Shown: positions 36,363-50,000 of the stretch, piece after piece
Layout of the letters: each line of letters begins with the position of its first letter
How positions within the stretch are numbered: position 1 is the stretch's first letter
NCBI GenBank assembly: GCA_963995525.1
Contig: OZ023205.1
Location: forward strand, 45,896,704-45,960,703
Direction: 5' to 3'
Source of the DNA: Escarpia spicata
Taxonomy: Eukaryota; Annelida; Polychaeta; Sabellida; Siboglinidae
Length of the DNA: 64,000 nucleotides
Notes under the pieces: generated by a model
The model's input: only the letters and a program-made list of their open reading frames with translations
What the model was told of the DNA's origin: nothing
Database searches by the model: none
Position numbers and translations under genes: made by a program

Positions 36363-38048
36363 CTAAAGCAGGCAGTTTCCATTGTCAAGACGAGACGTCA
36401 CGTGGGTATGCATAACCATCTCTGCCATGTTCCTATCTAGAAGATTTCGAATTCTTCCAATACTGTGTAAATGAAAATATGCTACACGACACATGTACTG
36501 TACATGGCTGTTCATGTTTAGGGCATCATCGAAGAAAACACCAATGTTCATGGCAATGCATATACAGTAGAAGTAGGCACGATGTTATTGGCAAGTACTA
36601 TGTGTGGCCTAGAAAGTTTGTTCTTGAAGTGCGGCGAACATATCACAATAGCCTCTGTTTTGTCAGAATTGACTTTGAGTTCATTCATGCGCATCCAAGC
36701 TTGTATTTCAGCGACACATGCTTGTATGCGCTTCACAGCTTGGGTTGTGTCTTCCTCTTAGAGAGAACTGAAGGCGATGTAGAATTGGGTATTATCAGCA
36801 ATATAGATGCATGTTGATTCCATGCCGACGTGCGATATCTCCGAGTGGTGCCGTGTAACAAACGAACATGAGCGGGCCGAGAACGGAACCTTGCGGGACT
36901 CCGAACGTCACCGGACTTTCCGCTGATTCTATTCCGTGCACTTGAATATTCTGACGTCGGTTAGTTAACGAACCAAACCATGCAAGAGATGTTTTAGTTA
37001 CTCCAAAACGATCTCTGAGGCGTGATAACATGATCCCGTGGTCTGGTGCCGAAGTAGACATGTTGGCCTTCTGCAGATGAGTCGGAATCGGATCCAACAT
37101 GCACGATTTACAAGTCGACTTGCCGACCAATTTGGTGATCTCGTGTGTCGTGTTAGGCAGGAACGATGATAGATGTGACGGGATAACACAGAGCTCGTCC
37201 GGGCGAAGCAATGTGTGTTTGTCGTTGGTATCAATATCGCGTCTGATAATGTCAATGTTGTCCGTGAAATAATTGCTGAAGCTGTCACGCAATTGTCCGA
37301 GATGGTTGTCGGGCAGTGCTGGCAGGTATTTTGTATGCAGCAAGGAACCAACTATCCGATACAGAGTTTTGGGGTTGCCAGCCTGTTCGTTGATATTGTT
37401 GGTATGAAATGTGGCTCTGGCTGTGTAGAACATCTCCTTCACCCGTTCTCTCTGGTTGATGAAGATTTCTATGTCGATTGTCAACCTGGACAATCTCCAT
37501 CTTCGCTCCTTCCGGCGCCTCTCCTTCCTAGCTGATAGAATTTCGTCATCAACCACGGCGCATCAGGTCGGATGGTGAGCCATTTTGTCTTCAGTCGTGC
37601 GTGTTTGTCAAGCAGCTCGCTCAGGACATTGTCGTATTGAGCTACAATGTCGTCTAGTGATTGTTCACGCTTTGGATGTAATTTGGAATTATCAATATCT
37701 GACGAGAACAATGTGAGATTGATCGCCTTTATCTTGCGGTAAGTCTTCTTTTTCCTCCAAAATGGAGGCTTGCGCATTGCAAGACGGCAGTGCACAGCGC
37801 GTGGTGATCAGAAATATGATCGGCGACCACTATGTCAGCCACATAGGAGTTAGTAAGGGCTATCACAAGGTCTAAAATGTGGCCTTCGTGATGCGTTGGT
37901 TGTTGGACATACTGCGTCATTTCACGGCAGTGCAACATGTCACGGAAACGTTTCACGTGAACGTCAGTGTTAACGTCAAAGTGAAAATTAAAGTCGCCAA
38001 CTACAATAAGTTCATCAGGTAGAGTCGTATATATATATATGTATAATG

Positions 38049-38084
<36 letters not shown>

Positions 38085-38870
38085 TAAAACTGCCATCCTC
38101 CAAAAATACTGCACACAAGATTCCACAATTCAACAAAATAATAGCACATGTTTATTAAATTATTACTGTTTTTATTTGTACATTTTTGTTTTTACAAGTC
38201 TCTCATAACTCTTTTTGAGTGGTCTTTGTATACAGTGCTAACTTTGAATGTAATGTATTTATTTGTCTTGTATTTTAATGCATGCATACGTGGAGTGAGA
38301 CTCTAATAAAATACTACTACTACTACGTGTCAAGAATATCTGCGAAGTAATTGAAGAAATCGACAACCGACGATACGTTCTTCTTAGTTGGTGGTGGACG
38401 ATGGACAACAAGCAAGATTATACTTTTCCCGTGTGATGTTAATTTATATAGCGCTCATCGCTTCGAAGGACGGAATGTTGTTGACAGTTGTCACTGCTAT
38501 TGTTTTGATGGAATCTTTATGCAGTATCGCAATGCTGCCACCATGACGACTGGATCTAGGATGGTGAATGAGTTTATAACCAGGTGGTGTGAGAGCCCTG
38601 GTTACTGGGAGGTCGGAGTCTTTGTTAGAGAGCCAAGTTTCGGTAATGGCCACAATGTCGAGATCGTGTACGCAGACGTGGTATAAAATGTCGGTCGTTT
38701 TGTTGCGAACAGATCTTGAATTGATAAGGCATAGGGAGGCTTGTGTAGTCGGACAGCATAGTGGATTTGAGGAAAGAGTCACGGAAATCAGGTTGTCATG
38801 TACTTGTGAAGATGTGCGCACGTAGTTGCTGGGTGGTCGATAACCGATCACTGTGGAGATAGGTAGTTGA
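36363..38870 (-). mobile_element. Decayed L2-like LINE with a nested insertion
   Basis: Minus strand: endonuclease N-terminal part at about 38745-38340 (LINSRSVRNKTTDI, ITETWL, RHGGSIAILH), its C-terminal part at 38030-37810 (LIVVGDFNFHF, GHILDLVIA, ISDHHALC). The RT region is at 37556-36795 (GVPQGSVLGPLMFVCYTAPL), followed by LKVNSDKTEAIVI at 36690-36640. The fingers/palm part is deleted between DPIPTHLQKANM and APDHGIML, and many stops follow. The endonuclease is split by about 300 bp (38037-38333). Same clade as the element at 4369 but much older. Confidence 0.85.
38037..38333 (+). mobile_element. Short retroposon-like insertion inside the LINE
   Basis: Begins in a (TA)n run (38038-38083) and ends with GAGACTCTAATAAAATACTACTACT, an AATAAA motif followed by a (TAC)n tail. 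That layout is usual for the 3' end of a 5'-truncated non-LTR element or SINE. It splits the endonuclease of the host LINE, so it came later. Too short to assign a family. Confidence 0.5.
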
Positions 38871-40930
38871 TTACTTCCACCTCGGCTCCACGCTTCGTTG
38901 GTCGTCTTGACGCAATGCCAAGTTCACGTAAAATGTTCCAAGCAATGGCATCTCTCTGTGGCCATGGACTATATAACGTTGTATAATTAATCTTAGTCAT
39001 TTAAATAGTTTTACCTTTTTATATATTTATTGTTATTATTCATATTTAATTGTGTGTGCTATGTCGGATATTTGTACTGTTTTTACTTACTACTATGTCA
39101 TTTGTTGTGTTGGTCACTTAGAGAGAGAGAGGCAACAGTCTTTAGGGACCTGTCTAGGCACTCTTTACATGCTTCAGCAGGCCCTGGCAGAGTACAGCAG
39201 TAGATAGTATGGTTGATGCTTTGACAGCCCGGTGTCCCATTTATAGGTAGCTTGTTGTGTCCAGTGCACTACACTGGTCTTGAGTTGATGCTAGAAGTAA
39301 TTTAATGTTCATCTTTAAACACGTCTTGGCATTAGCCTAGCTAGTTAGGAGAAGTCATGTGCTTATATTTTTATACTGATGTTCTATTTAGTTTTTGTTC
39401 ATGGCAGCTATATATTGATCTCAAGATCGTTCAGCGATGGATGTTACCCAGGGAAACGTCGCATTGAATAACCTTTCAACTAAGAATTCCATAAAGCATT
39501 AAGTCGCATTCAGCAATACTTGATGGCTAAAACAGATGGTGTATTGGTACTCCATTCGTCAAATGTGTTGCTAGTTAATCTTTAATATTTAGAAAATGTA
39601 CATGCTTGTGAAGTCAGGAATTATAATATGAAGTACGCTTATAAATTCGTTTTGACAAACCTACCTATTGGTGTAGAACACGTGAATGCACTGACAATAA
39701 CTGTTTAATTGAAAAGATTCATAATGCTAGTCATTTCAAATTCAATTTGGTTTATGTACAATACTTGACATTTAATACTAAGATGTCCGTCAATGAAACG
39801 TCAGTTATGGACACAGGTTAAATTGTGTATCTCTATAATTTAATAAGATGACATGCATTGTGGTTGTTCACAAATGAAAATTATTTACTGTTGAAGCGTG
39901 TTGTACACTTTTGTGTAAAAAAAATCCTAAATGAGGTACATCCTTGTGTAATTTCTTCTGTTTGTTGATGTAAAACTTGTATGGAACAGATTTCCTCAAG
40001 GCTGAACATATGTAGTTGTAGACAAGGTTGTGAACCTATATTATGGACAGACAAGACTTCAAAACTCTGTTACTCATAAGCTACACGTATATATTTTAAG
40101 GCCATTTATATGTTGTTTATAATATGGTTACGTTTTGTAACAAACATTGGTCCTTGAAGATAACCATCGCTAATGAAGTTATGTTCAAAGATCGGACATA
40201 TGTATAATGTTGGTATCTTGTTTTCTGTTCAAGACTGCATACATAGTTGTTCAAATGTGTCTGGGTCATTGTTGCAATGCATCGTTAAGAACATGGTAAC
40301 TTATATTTGTTATTTTTTTGCAATATCCCTTTGCAACCGCAAGCATTGTAACTGTTATATATAAAACCGAGTAGTAGCGAACACGAGGTGTCCCAGATTT
40401 CCTCTTTGTTGTTATTGTATACATGTCAATGTATACGTAATTTGAATAGTCTACTGTTACAGTAGATGTGACATGTCATGGACTGTGAAAGCAGAAACAG
40501 ATACATATAGTTCTACAAACTCCTGCTGCGCAGTAGACATTAAACAGCCTCTCCAGCCACTTGATTGATTCCCACCAGTCGTTTGCATTCACCATTTCCA
40601 CTAATAGTTAATCCATTATAACTGCCTTCCCAGTCGCAACCTTTCTTAATGCCCTCTCATGGAATATACTTGTACAACCCCTCCTATTTACGATTTAGTG
40701 AATACTTGAAAAACTGCCTCAAGCGCCTAATACTGGTTTACTACAGTGACCCATGTGTCGCCCTTTCCATTTCTGTGCGTGCATGCGTGCGTGTGTGCTT
40801 GTATGTGTGTACGTGTGTGTGTATTGTATATATGGATATCAATTTCAACAGGTACGCCTGAAGGCTTCACTTATTGTTGGGTCAGTTATTCTATAAGAAT
40901 TGGAGCTCTATCACAAACACACATTTCCTT
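38871..40930. other. Non-coding stretch
   Basis: AT-rich sequence without recognised exons. A (TG)n-like patch at 40770-40830 explains the local low-complexity ORFs. Confidence 0.4.
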
Positions 40931-40949
40931 AATACATTTGTACAGCTGT

Positions 40950-41640
40950 TAGGTTAGGGAGAAGACAACTGAACCTTGTAGTTGGTCAATGAATACATTT
41001 GTAGTAGTTCCGTAGGTTAGGGAGAAGACAACCGAACCTTGTAGTTGGCCAATGAATACATTTGTAGTAGTTCCATAGGTTAGGGAGAAGACAACTGAAT
41101 CTTGTAGTTGGTCAATGAATACATTTGTAGTAGTTCCGTAGGTTAGGGAGAAGACAACTGAACCTTGTAGTTGGCAAATGAATACATTTGTAGTAGTTCA
41201 ATAGGTTAGGGAGAAGACAACTGAACCTTGTAGTTGGTCAATGAATACATTTGTAGTAGTTCCGTAGGTTAGGGAGAAGACAACTGGATCTTGTAGTTGG
41301 CCAATGAATACATTTGTAGTAGTTCAATAGGTTAGGGAGAAGACAACTGAACCTTGTAGTTGGTCAATTAATACATTTGTAGTAGTTCCGTAGGTTAGGG
41401 AGAAGACAACTGAATCTTGTAGTTGGCCAATGAATACATTTGTAGTAGTTCCGTAGGTTAGGGAGAAGACAACTGAACCTTGTAGTTGGCAAATGAATAC
41501 ATTTGTAGTAGTTCAATAGGTTAGGGAGAAGACAACTAAACCTTGTAGTTGGCCAATGAATACATTTATAGTAGTTCCGTAGGTTAGGGAGAAGACAACT
41601 GAACCTGATAGTTGGCCAATGAATACATTTGTTGGGCTTA
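40950..41640. repeat. 62-bp minisatellite, about 11 copies
   Basis: Units contain AGGTTAGGGAGAAGACAACT, CCTTGTAGTTGG and AATGAATACATTTGTAGTAG. One TTAGGG per 62 bp is part of the unit and not telomeric sequence. Confidence 0.9.
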
Positions 41641-41934
41641 TAGGAGAACCTGTCAACACACCGTTTTATAATGAAAAATGGAGTTTCTCCCCTACCTCGT
41701 CTATAATATAATAACCTTTATTTACATAGATTCTGACATATATGTAGCTGCTTTTCTGTGCCTTTTTAATACGAAAACTGAACTTTCGGAATATTGTACA
41801 GGGTGGATATTCACTAATCAATCTCTGTTTGTTTTCCGATATTCTCTTTAGATCTTGCTTAATAAATATACAACACTTGTGTTTAGTCAGTTGTCTTTAT
41901 ATCACAGCGCGTGCATCCCATTATGACCTGCGTG

Positions 41935-43733
41935 TCGTTACAATCAGTAATACAAATACATTAGAAATAATGATTTGTCAGTGTGCATCGCCTAGTCTAA
42001 TAAACATTGCATTCAACACTTGGCCAGAAGTCTGTATATGATACAATCAGTAGTACCAATACATTATCATTTCTATGTGCATCGCCTAGTCTAATAAATG
42101 GTGCATTCAACACTTGGCCAGAAGTCTGTATATGATACAATCAGTAGTACCAATACATTATCGTTTCTATGTGCATCGCTTAGTCTAATAAATGGTACAT
42201 TCAACACTTGGCCAGAAGTCTGTATATGATACAATCAGTAGTACCAATACATTATAATTTGTATGTGCATCACCTAGTCTAATAAATGGTACATTCAACA
42301 CTTGGCCTGAAGTCTGTATATGATACAATCAGTAGTACCAATACATTATCATTTCTATGTGCATCGCCTAGTCTAATAAACATTGCATTCAACACTTGGC
42401 CAGAAGTCTGTATATGATACAATCAGTAGTACCAATACATTATCATTTCTATGTGCATCGCCTAGTCTAATAAACGGTGCATTCAACACTTGGCCAGAAG
42501 TCTGTATATGATACAATCAGTAATACCAATACATTACCATTTCTATGTGCATCGCCTAGTCTAATAAATGGTACATTCAACTCTTGGCCAGAAGTCTGTA
42601 TATGATACAATCAGTAATACTAATACATTACCATTTCTATGTGCATCGCCTAGTCTAATAAATGGTACATTCAACACTTGGCCAGAAGTCTGTATATGAT
42701 ACAATCAGTAGTACCAATACATTACCATTTCTATGTGCACCGCCTAGTCTAATAAATGGTACATTCAACACTTGGCCAGAAGTCTGTATATGATACAATC
42801 AGTAGTACCAATACATTACCATTTCTATGTGCATCGCCTAGTCTAATAAATGGTACATTCAACACTTGGCCAGAAGTCTGTATATGATACAATCAGTAGT
42901 ACCAATACATTATCGTTTCTATGTGCATCGCCTAGTCTAATAAATGGTACATTCAACACTTGGCCAGAAGTCGGTATATGATACAATCAGTAGTACCAAT
43001 ACATTATAATTTCTACGTGCATCGCCTAGTCTAATAAATGGTACATTCAACACTTGGCCAGAAGTCTGTATATGATACAATCAGTAGTACCAATACATTA
43101 TAATTTCTACGTGCATCGCCTAGTCTAATAAATGGTACATTCAACACTTGGCCAGAAGTCGGTATATGATACAATCAGTAGTACCAATACATTATAATTT
43201 GTATGTGCATCGCCTAGTCTAATAAATGGTACATTCAACACTTGGCCAGAAGTCTGTATATGATACAATCAGTAGTACCAATACATTATAATTTCTACGT
43301 GCATCGCCTAGTCTAATAAATGGTACATTCAACACTTGGCCAGAAGTCGGTATATGATACAATCAGTAGTACCAATACATTATAATTTCTACGTGCATCG
43401 CCTAGTCTAATAAATGGTACATTCAACACTTGGCCAGAAGTCGGTATATGATACAATCAGTAGTACCAATATATTATAATTTGTATGTGCATCGCCTAGT
43501 CTAATAAATGGTACATTCAACACTTGGCCAGAAGTCTGTATATGATACAATCAGTAGTACCAATACATTATAATTTCTACGTGCATCGCCTAGTCTAATA
43601 AATGGTACATTCAACACTTGGCCAGAAGTCGGTATATGATACAATCAGTAGTACCAATACATTATAATTTCTACGTGCATCGCCTAGTCTAATAAATGGT
43701 ACATTCAACACTTGGCCAGAAGTCGGTATATGA
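41935..43733. repeat. 94-bp minisatellite, about 19 copies
   Basis: Units contain GATACAATCAGTAGTACCAA, GTGCATCGCCTAGTCTAATA and CAACACTTGGCCAGAAGTCT. Variants at a few positions alternate in the right half (TCTGTATATG / TCGGTATATG), pointing to two-unit blocks amplified together. No coding function. Confidence 0.92.
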
Positions 43734-44880
43734 AAAAATTCAAAATACAATGAATATACTCAGCGCTTACATTATTTTGTCAGCACACCAACATTCGGTG
43801 TGATACCATTACACCGCGATAATTCTCCATTTCATGTTACATAATGGCCATGTGACGACAAGTCTGATTATGTTACAAAATTCAGTGATTATTACACGTG
43901 TCAACTTACACCAACATTCAGTGTGATACTGCAATGTGTGAGAATTGGAATAAAGATTACCGGTAGAAAGAAAACGTGCAGTGCTTATGACCACAGTACA
44001 TATTAAAACTGGGAAAGAATGTTTTGTACAAGGTCAATGACTTCAAAACATGTTTGCTCCTGGGTCAGTATTACAGCCAAAGACGTCAACACCAGGACAG
44101 CAATGACATGGAGACACCACCATTTAGGGAAATAGGGATATGTTTAATTAGACGTATACATTGTTCCAAACATATTAACACCAAAGTAACTGATATCCAA
44201 TCCACAATATCCTATCTACAGCTTGTACAAAGCTTTCGTGTTAGTACATGATTATTTCAACAGTATTACAATTGACCACATGAAGTGTCCTGTTATAGTG
44301 AAACTGGGCAAATGTCATGTACAAAGCAACTGCTGAAACACTTAGACAGCAGCTCAAACATGTCTGGCTGCATACACTCTGAACAAATACCACTTAGACT
44401 GGATGTTCTCAAGAACAGGCCGATGATGATCTGAGTCACACAGTGTTTTTAGGTGACCGACAAACACATATTGTGACAGCAACGACTTCATTGAAGGTGA
44501 CGCCTGTTCCGACAGAAGTCTGCCATCAACCTGTGGAACAAAGGCAGTGTGGTCATCTAATCAGATGGACACAGGGAACACAGCATCATTGTCGACACAC
44601 TGCAATACGCAACGACACATGGCAACAGTTGGGAAATGAAAGAGAGAGGATCACTGCATCCAGCACAGTTACAAATGAACAAACAACGACACATGCCAAC
44701 AGTTGGGAAATGAAAAAGAGAGGATCACTGCATTCAGCACAGTTACCAAATGAACAAACAGAGAGGCACAGTGAGTTTGCCTGCCTGCTCTGCCCGATTC
44801 GCGTCTCTCAACAGATCCGGACACAACTTTGTTTTATGATACAGGGGAAAGGCTACAATTGTTCGAAGTTATGTAGTCTT
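43734..44880. other. Non-coding stretch with a short local repeat
   Basis: Includes a two- to three-fold repeat of about 70 bp at 44610-44770 (CAACAGTTGGGAAATGAAA, GAGAGGATCACTGCAT, CAGCACAGTTAC). The ORF at 44443-44886 runs across this repeat and has no recognisable family. Confidence 0.4.
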
Positions 44881-44884
44881 CCTT

Positions 44885-45470
44885 AACTGTCCAGTTTTGA
44901 TACATCCTTTCATGTGATAAGCAAGACCAAATTGTGTGCATAAAATAAAAGCTTACATTTCGCTGCATCTGACATGTCGTTTTGCATATAACAGGAACTG
45001 CAGAGACCCACTATGGAACCTTGTGGTACCATGCAGGTGACACCTCGGTAACATATACTCTACTACTCAGATATGACCAAAGTTAACATAAATAAATTTC
45101 ATCTGCACCTAAAGTCTTAAGTGATTTCTTAACAGAATAGTGTGATTTACAATATCAAAAGTTTTTTGTAAATAAAAAACATCCACATGTTGTTACTTTT
45201 ATCGCTTTCTTGTTTAATGTAATCAGAGATAGATCAAGCATGTATCCATGGAATACGGAAATTGAAAATCAAGAACATCCATTAAAAATAATGTTATTAT
45301 TTGAAAAAACTTTTTCAAACACTTTCAAAATTGTAATTAATTATTACTGAAATAGGTACCAGTACCAGACTTCTGTTTCAGATGTGGCTTGCAACACTAA
45401 CCATCTTCAAGTCATCAGGAATACTGCCAGTATTTATTGTTATATTTACAATGTGAGAAGTTTTGAGATG
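44885..45470 (-). mobile_element. Decayed LINE reverse-transcriptase fragment
   Basis: On the minus strand, across frameshifts and stops, a jockey/CR1-like RT core can be read: FYLQKTFDIVNHTILL near 45190-45140, then MVPQGSIVGLCSSCY and NDMSDAAKCKLLFYAHNL at about 45030-44930. YAHN stands where YADD is expected. Inactive. Confidence 0.65.
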
Positions 45471-46387
45471 ACAGAAGATTTTTTCTGACACTTCTAATCT
45501 GTCTCTAACAAAGACAGCCACAGTGGCAGTGTCGTCCACTGCAAGCAGTGGACCACAGGTACTGGTGGCACTGGGCTATCTCACATACTTTGGGGCAGGT
45601 GCTAAGTGAAAGTGATTGTTCTTACCTTCAAACGTCAACTCGACTGCCAAACTTTTCTGTCAGCCTCTGCTTAGACTTGGCTGACAATCGATTATCTCGC
45701 AGACTAAATCACACAGACAGTGAACATAAGACACTAGGTCATTGTTGCAAAGAGACAACATTAATACATATGCATGGTTCACATCACAGATACACTCAAC
45801 ATTTCATATAAATGTGTTAAATAAATAAAAAAATTGCTTTTATTCTGTTAAAGCCTTCCAGCTGCACATACCATTTTGGGGAGTTAGGCAAAGGCAATTA
45901 AAGTAAGAAAAGTGTGCTAAATGTTTTCTACATGTTTCATGACCTACATCATTTGTTAATCTATAAACATCTACCTCCACATGTAAAGCTTACCTATACC
46001 ATTAAAACTACAACACTTGTTTCTGAGATGGGTTGTTTTGAACATTCACCTTCTGTACACAATCTCTGTGTCCAACTTGTCTCAAAACCAGGAGAACACT
46101 AGTTCAGATTCCAAATAGATGACTAACTGATAATAGCAAACAAGCACTTGAGCTGCCAACAAATCATTTCAAAAATTCCATGTCTGGTTTACAATGTGTG
46201 GAATGAGGTAAAAACTCTTTTATTTTGAATACATTTCAAACAGCTAGAATAAGGGAACTTGTGGCATTTAAAAGTGAAAACTAATGTCTTTAACTTCTGG
46301 GGTCATTGTGACACTTTGTGAAACCAAGATCAGTGTTGCATTCACATAAAGTGACATCTGTAGAAAGAAAATATATCTGCTACTTAC
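45471..46387. other. Non-coding stretch 3' of the last visible LRR exon
   Basis: Nothing recognisable on the minus strand that continues the LRR phase pattern. The last exon at 46388 has a good donor, so at least one more exon must follow further downstream. Confidence 0.35.
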
Positions 46388-46973
46388 TCTATCTTCAGGG
46401 TTTGCTTCTGCATCAACAGCTCTTCCACATCTTTCACATTAACGATGTCAGCTTGGCTTACTCTGTGAACAATGACATCTTTTGAATATACATACATACA
46501 TATACACAAATATGGATAACGCAGTTTACCTTAAGATTATAACTGGTAGTATGTTTAGTATAATCAAAAATATAATTCTACACTGTATCTAGAATTATTT
46601 GCACCAACAAATGTTTTTGTGATTTTGAGAGCAGGAACTGTTTTCTCCATTATCACTCCATTACTAGGTAATGAAATAGTAATGAAGCAATCCTGTAAAG
46701 CCAGCATCGTTTTGTTAAGAGTTAAGTCAACAAAACACTCTTTTAACAGATTTATAGACTTTATCTGGAATTGACATGTATCCTCTCCTGGCATTTACAA
46801 CCATCAATTACAACTCTGTTACCAATTAGAAATAGTTGTAAGTGTAAAGCGTTTTGATAACTTTCAAATTTATCGATGTCATGTGGGGACAGCTTGTAGA
46901 AGAAGCACCAACCACAATAGCTACACAAGCATTCACTAGGTGGCTTCCATGTCACATAATTTGACTTTTACCC

Positions 46974-47004
<31 letters not shown>

Positions 47005-50000
47005 ATTATATATATATACCAGATATATAAAAGACCACCAAACAAATTCATACATCAATAGTACATTAAAAGAATTGTATAAAGATAAAACTCCGACATT
47101 AATATATTACACATGTATTTAAATATAGGGATACCCTATTCAAAAGAACTTGAATGTCTTAAAAACAAAATTGCATACAAATAATTAGCACTCACCGAAG
47201 CACTTCCAATTTTGTGCAGTTTGAAAGGCCTCTGAGTACATGAAGAATTCCTGTTGCTCCGATTTTGCATTTGTTCAAACTACAAAATAAAACAAGAGAA
47301 AACACTGCTGAATGTTTCATAATGAGGCACATTATTATGACTTAAACATACAACCAACTTACAATCAGCACACATAAATATATCATGGTCTCAACACCTC
47401 CAAGTTTCCACTCCAGAGCAGAATTATTGGGGTGATATGAACATTTAGTCACATTATCATTTAAACCATCAACACTGGCATTGTCATCATAATCTTGTTC
47501 TGTATCACGTGGGGCACCATCATCGATAAAGTGGCCCTCAACCAAGGAGATTCGCCCAAGATGCAGTCGAGACATTTGTGTCTCAGCCATCTTTCACTGT
47601 TTCTCTATTGAGGGGTGGGGGGAGCCATTCTGAAATAGTTATTACAGAATTGGCCTGGTGTAGTCGGTTCCCCCACCTTTGCTGTTAGTTTTATGTATTT
47701 GTTATGACATGTATTACTAGGTGATGACATAAAGAGTTGGCTTACTATTAAGCTCTTTTACAAACATACACCTGACTTGTGTTATCAGCAAACAAGCCAA
47801 ATTTCCGAGACACAACTTTATCTGGTAGTGTTGTCCCACATAAAAATAACATACATATTAGTTAAATATACACATTTTCTGCATAAATACAACAAAAGTT
47901 GGAATTATTAAAATAGAAGATTATATAATTACTGGAATTGAAATATGTTGCTAGAGAATGCTGGATGGCCAAAGGCAAAAACTCAGGCAACTGACAATTA
48001 TTCATGTCGAATATGAAAAAACATAAACTACTTACTCCAATTCCCGCAAAGCCATCATGCAGCTGACGCTTTCTCCTAGAGCCTGACTGGCTGCCGGAGA
48101 ACTGATGTCATTTTCTTGCAACCTGTCATTTATGTTATTTATTACCACAACACAAAATGCTCTACTGAAAAAAACATTCACATCACACCATAATCTATGT
48201 AATTCAGTCCAAGAAAACAATGCCCCACAGTCGTAATGACTACACAGAAACCATTACAGAAGAGGAAAGAAAAGAATATGCACATTATATAGATTATTAA
48301 AAATTCATTTGCATAGTTAATTTTATTGAATCAATTTCTTTTTAATATGACATTTTTGTAAACGTAGTTAACGTTTTTATAGAAACTTTCGCATGGAAGC
48401 AATGAAAGGTGATGAAAGTTTCCCAGTATTTACAGGAAAAGGAGAGACATTACAACATATCATGACACTGTTGTTGCTATGGGCAGCATCATTTTCACGA
48501 GAGAATATGATGAAAACAACAGCATGCCTTTCCTATTTGCTATGTTCAGAAGAAGACAATGTGAAGTCCATGTTATAAATAATACACACACTGATCAGTA
48601 TCTGAACTTTTCATTCCACCTCCCCAACCACCAGAAGTTAGGAGTAGTTAGAACCACGATGAAAAGGTGAGAGACGATAACTTCAAAAGGGGACAAGAAG
48701 GAAGAGGAGGATCACCTAAAAGGAGCTCTGAGAGTATAACTATAAGGCTCTCCATTCTGGGTCTTGAAAACGGGAACGGAACAAGAAAGACTTACAAAAA
48801 GAAGCAGGATGAGAACTACATAAGCCAATGCTACACTGAAATATTCATCCCATAAGTGAAGTGGTCTCAGATGGAGTTGACAGAGTACTGAAAAGATCAG
48901 GACGAACTGGTATATCAAACATGTTGTGGTGCTGAATATACTGGGAAAATGGGAAGACTATTCAAAATAAGACTTGAAGAACATAGAAAGGATGTAGACA
49001 ACACATAAAAAGAGAAGTACACGAGGAGCGAGTAAAAAGATCTATATATCCACCATCACCAAATCCGCCCTCACTGACCACACAAAAATAGATAACACAT
49101 CATAAACTTGAAGCGAACATAATTGTAGAATGCGAAACATAAAAGAAGCCATCTGGATATGCAAAATGAAAATACAGAAAAATAGAAATTAGGAACTATT
49201 ACATCTGTACACGATGTCGTTATTTGACCAGGATGTCACAAATACTGATGAAGCTTGCATGATATGCAGGCGAAAGCCACTATGAAGGTAAACAACTATG
49301 TTTGGTATATGTTAAACAGAAGTTGATTTAATATGCAAAATATATTTTTAAAATATATAATGCTCCAGTGTAACAAATTATTTAAACAACTACTGGTTTT
49401 ACATTTAACTTACAAATGCACAAGCGAAACTTACAAAAGTTTTTCAACTCTTTGACAGTTCGTGAGGCCTCTCACAATGAACTCCATCCCTTTGGACTGA
49501 ATCTGGCACTTGTTCACACTGAAACATAAAGTAGCAGGATGTTAATATTGCATAGTAAATCATAATTATCAGGCACTTTGTATGTGAGATGTGCCCTCTC
49601 AACGGTGCTCCAAACGGTGAGATTGGCATTGCATAGCTGGACCTGGCTACAAGGCAGGCTCGACAACACACTGCAAGTCAAGGCTGTAGACACACGCGAG
49701 AAGAAGGCGGCGTGGGATGGTTGACGACGCCTATCCTGGCTGCTTCTTCGCTCTGCTCTAATTATCACAATAGTTCAAAGAACACAATATTATGATGCGG
49801 TCTGTTATCTTGGTGATGCATGTTCTGGAGCAGTGAAGATTTGACTACTACTCCAACACTGCCAGTTGCTGCACCTTGTCGATTTTTGTGATCATTTAAT
49901 GAGAAAATGCCAGATCTAATTCAATTTTGGGAAATGTCCCATCCAGTCCTACTGGAAGATGTACATGTGTGGGCAAAACATACCGCTGGACAAATGAATG

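Noticed and set aside
40950..43733. Possible CRISPR-like or telomeric arrays
   Set aside because: The units are contiguous without unique spacers, the DNA is eukaryotic, and TTAGGG occurs only once per 62-bp unit.
48667..48918. Short ORFs on both strands near 48.7-48.9 kb
   Set aside because: They are out-of-frame readings within the decayed Penelope-like element.
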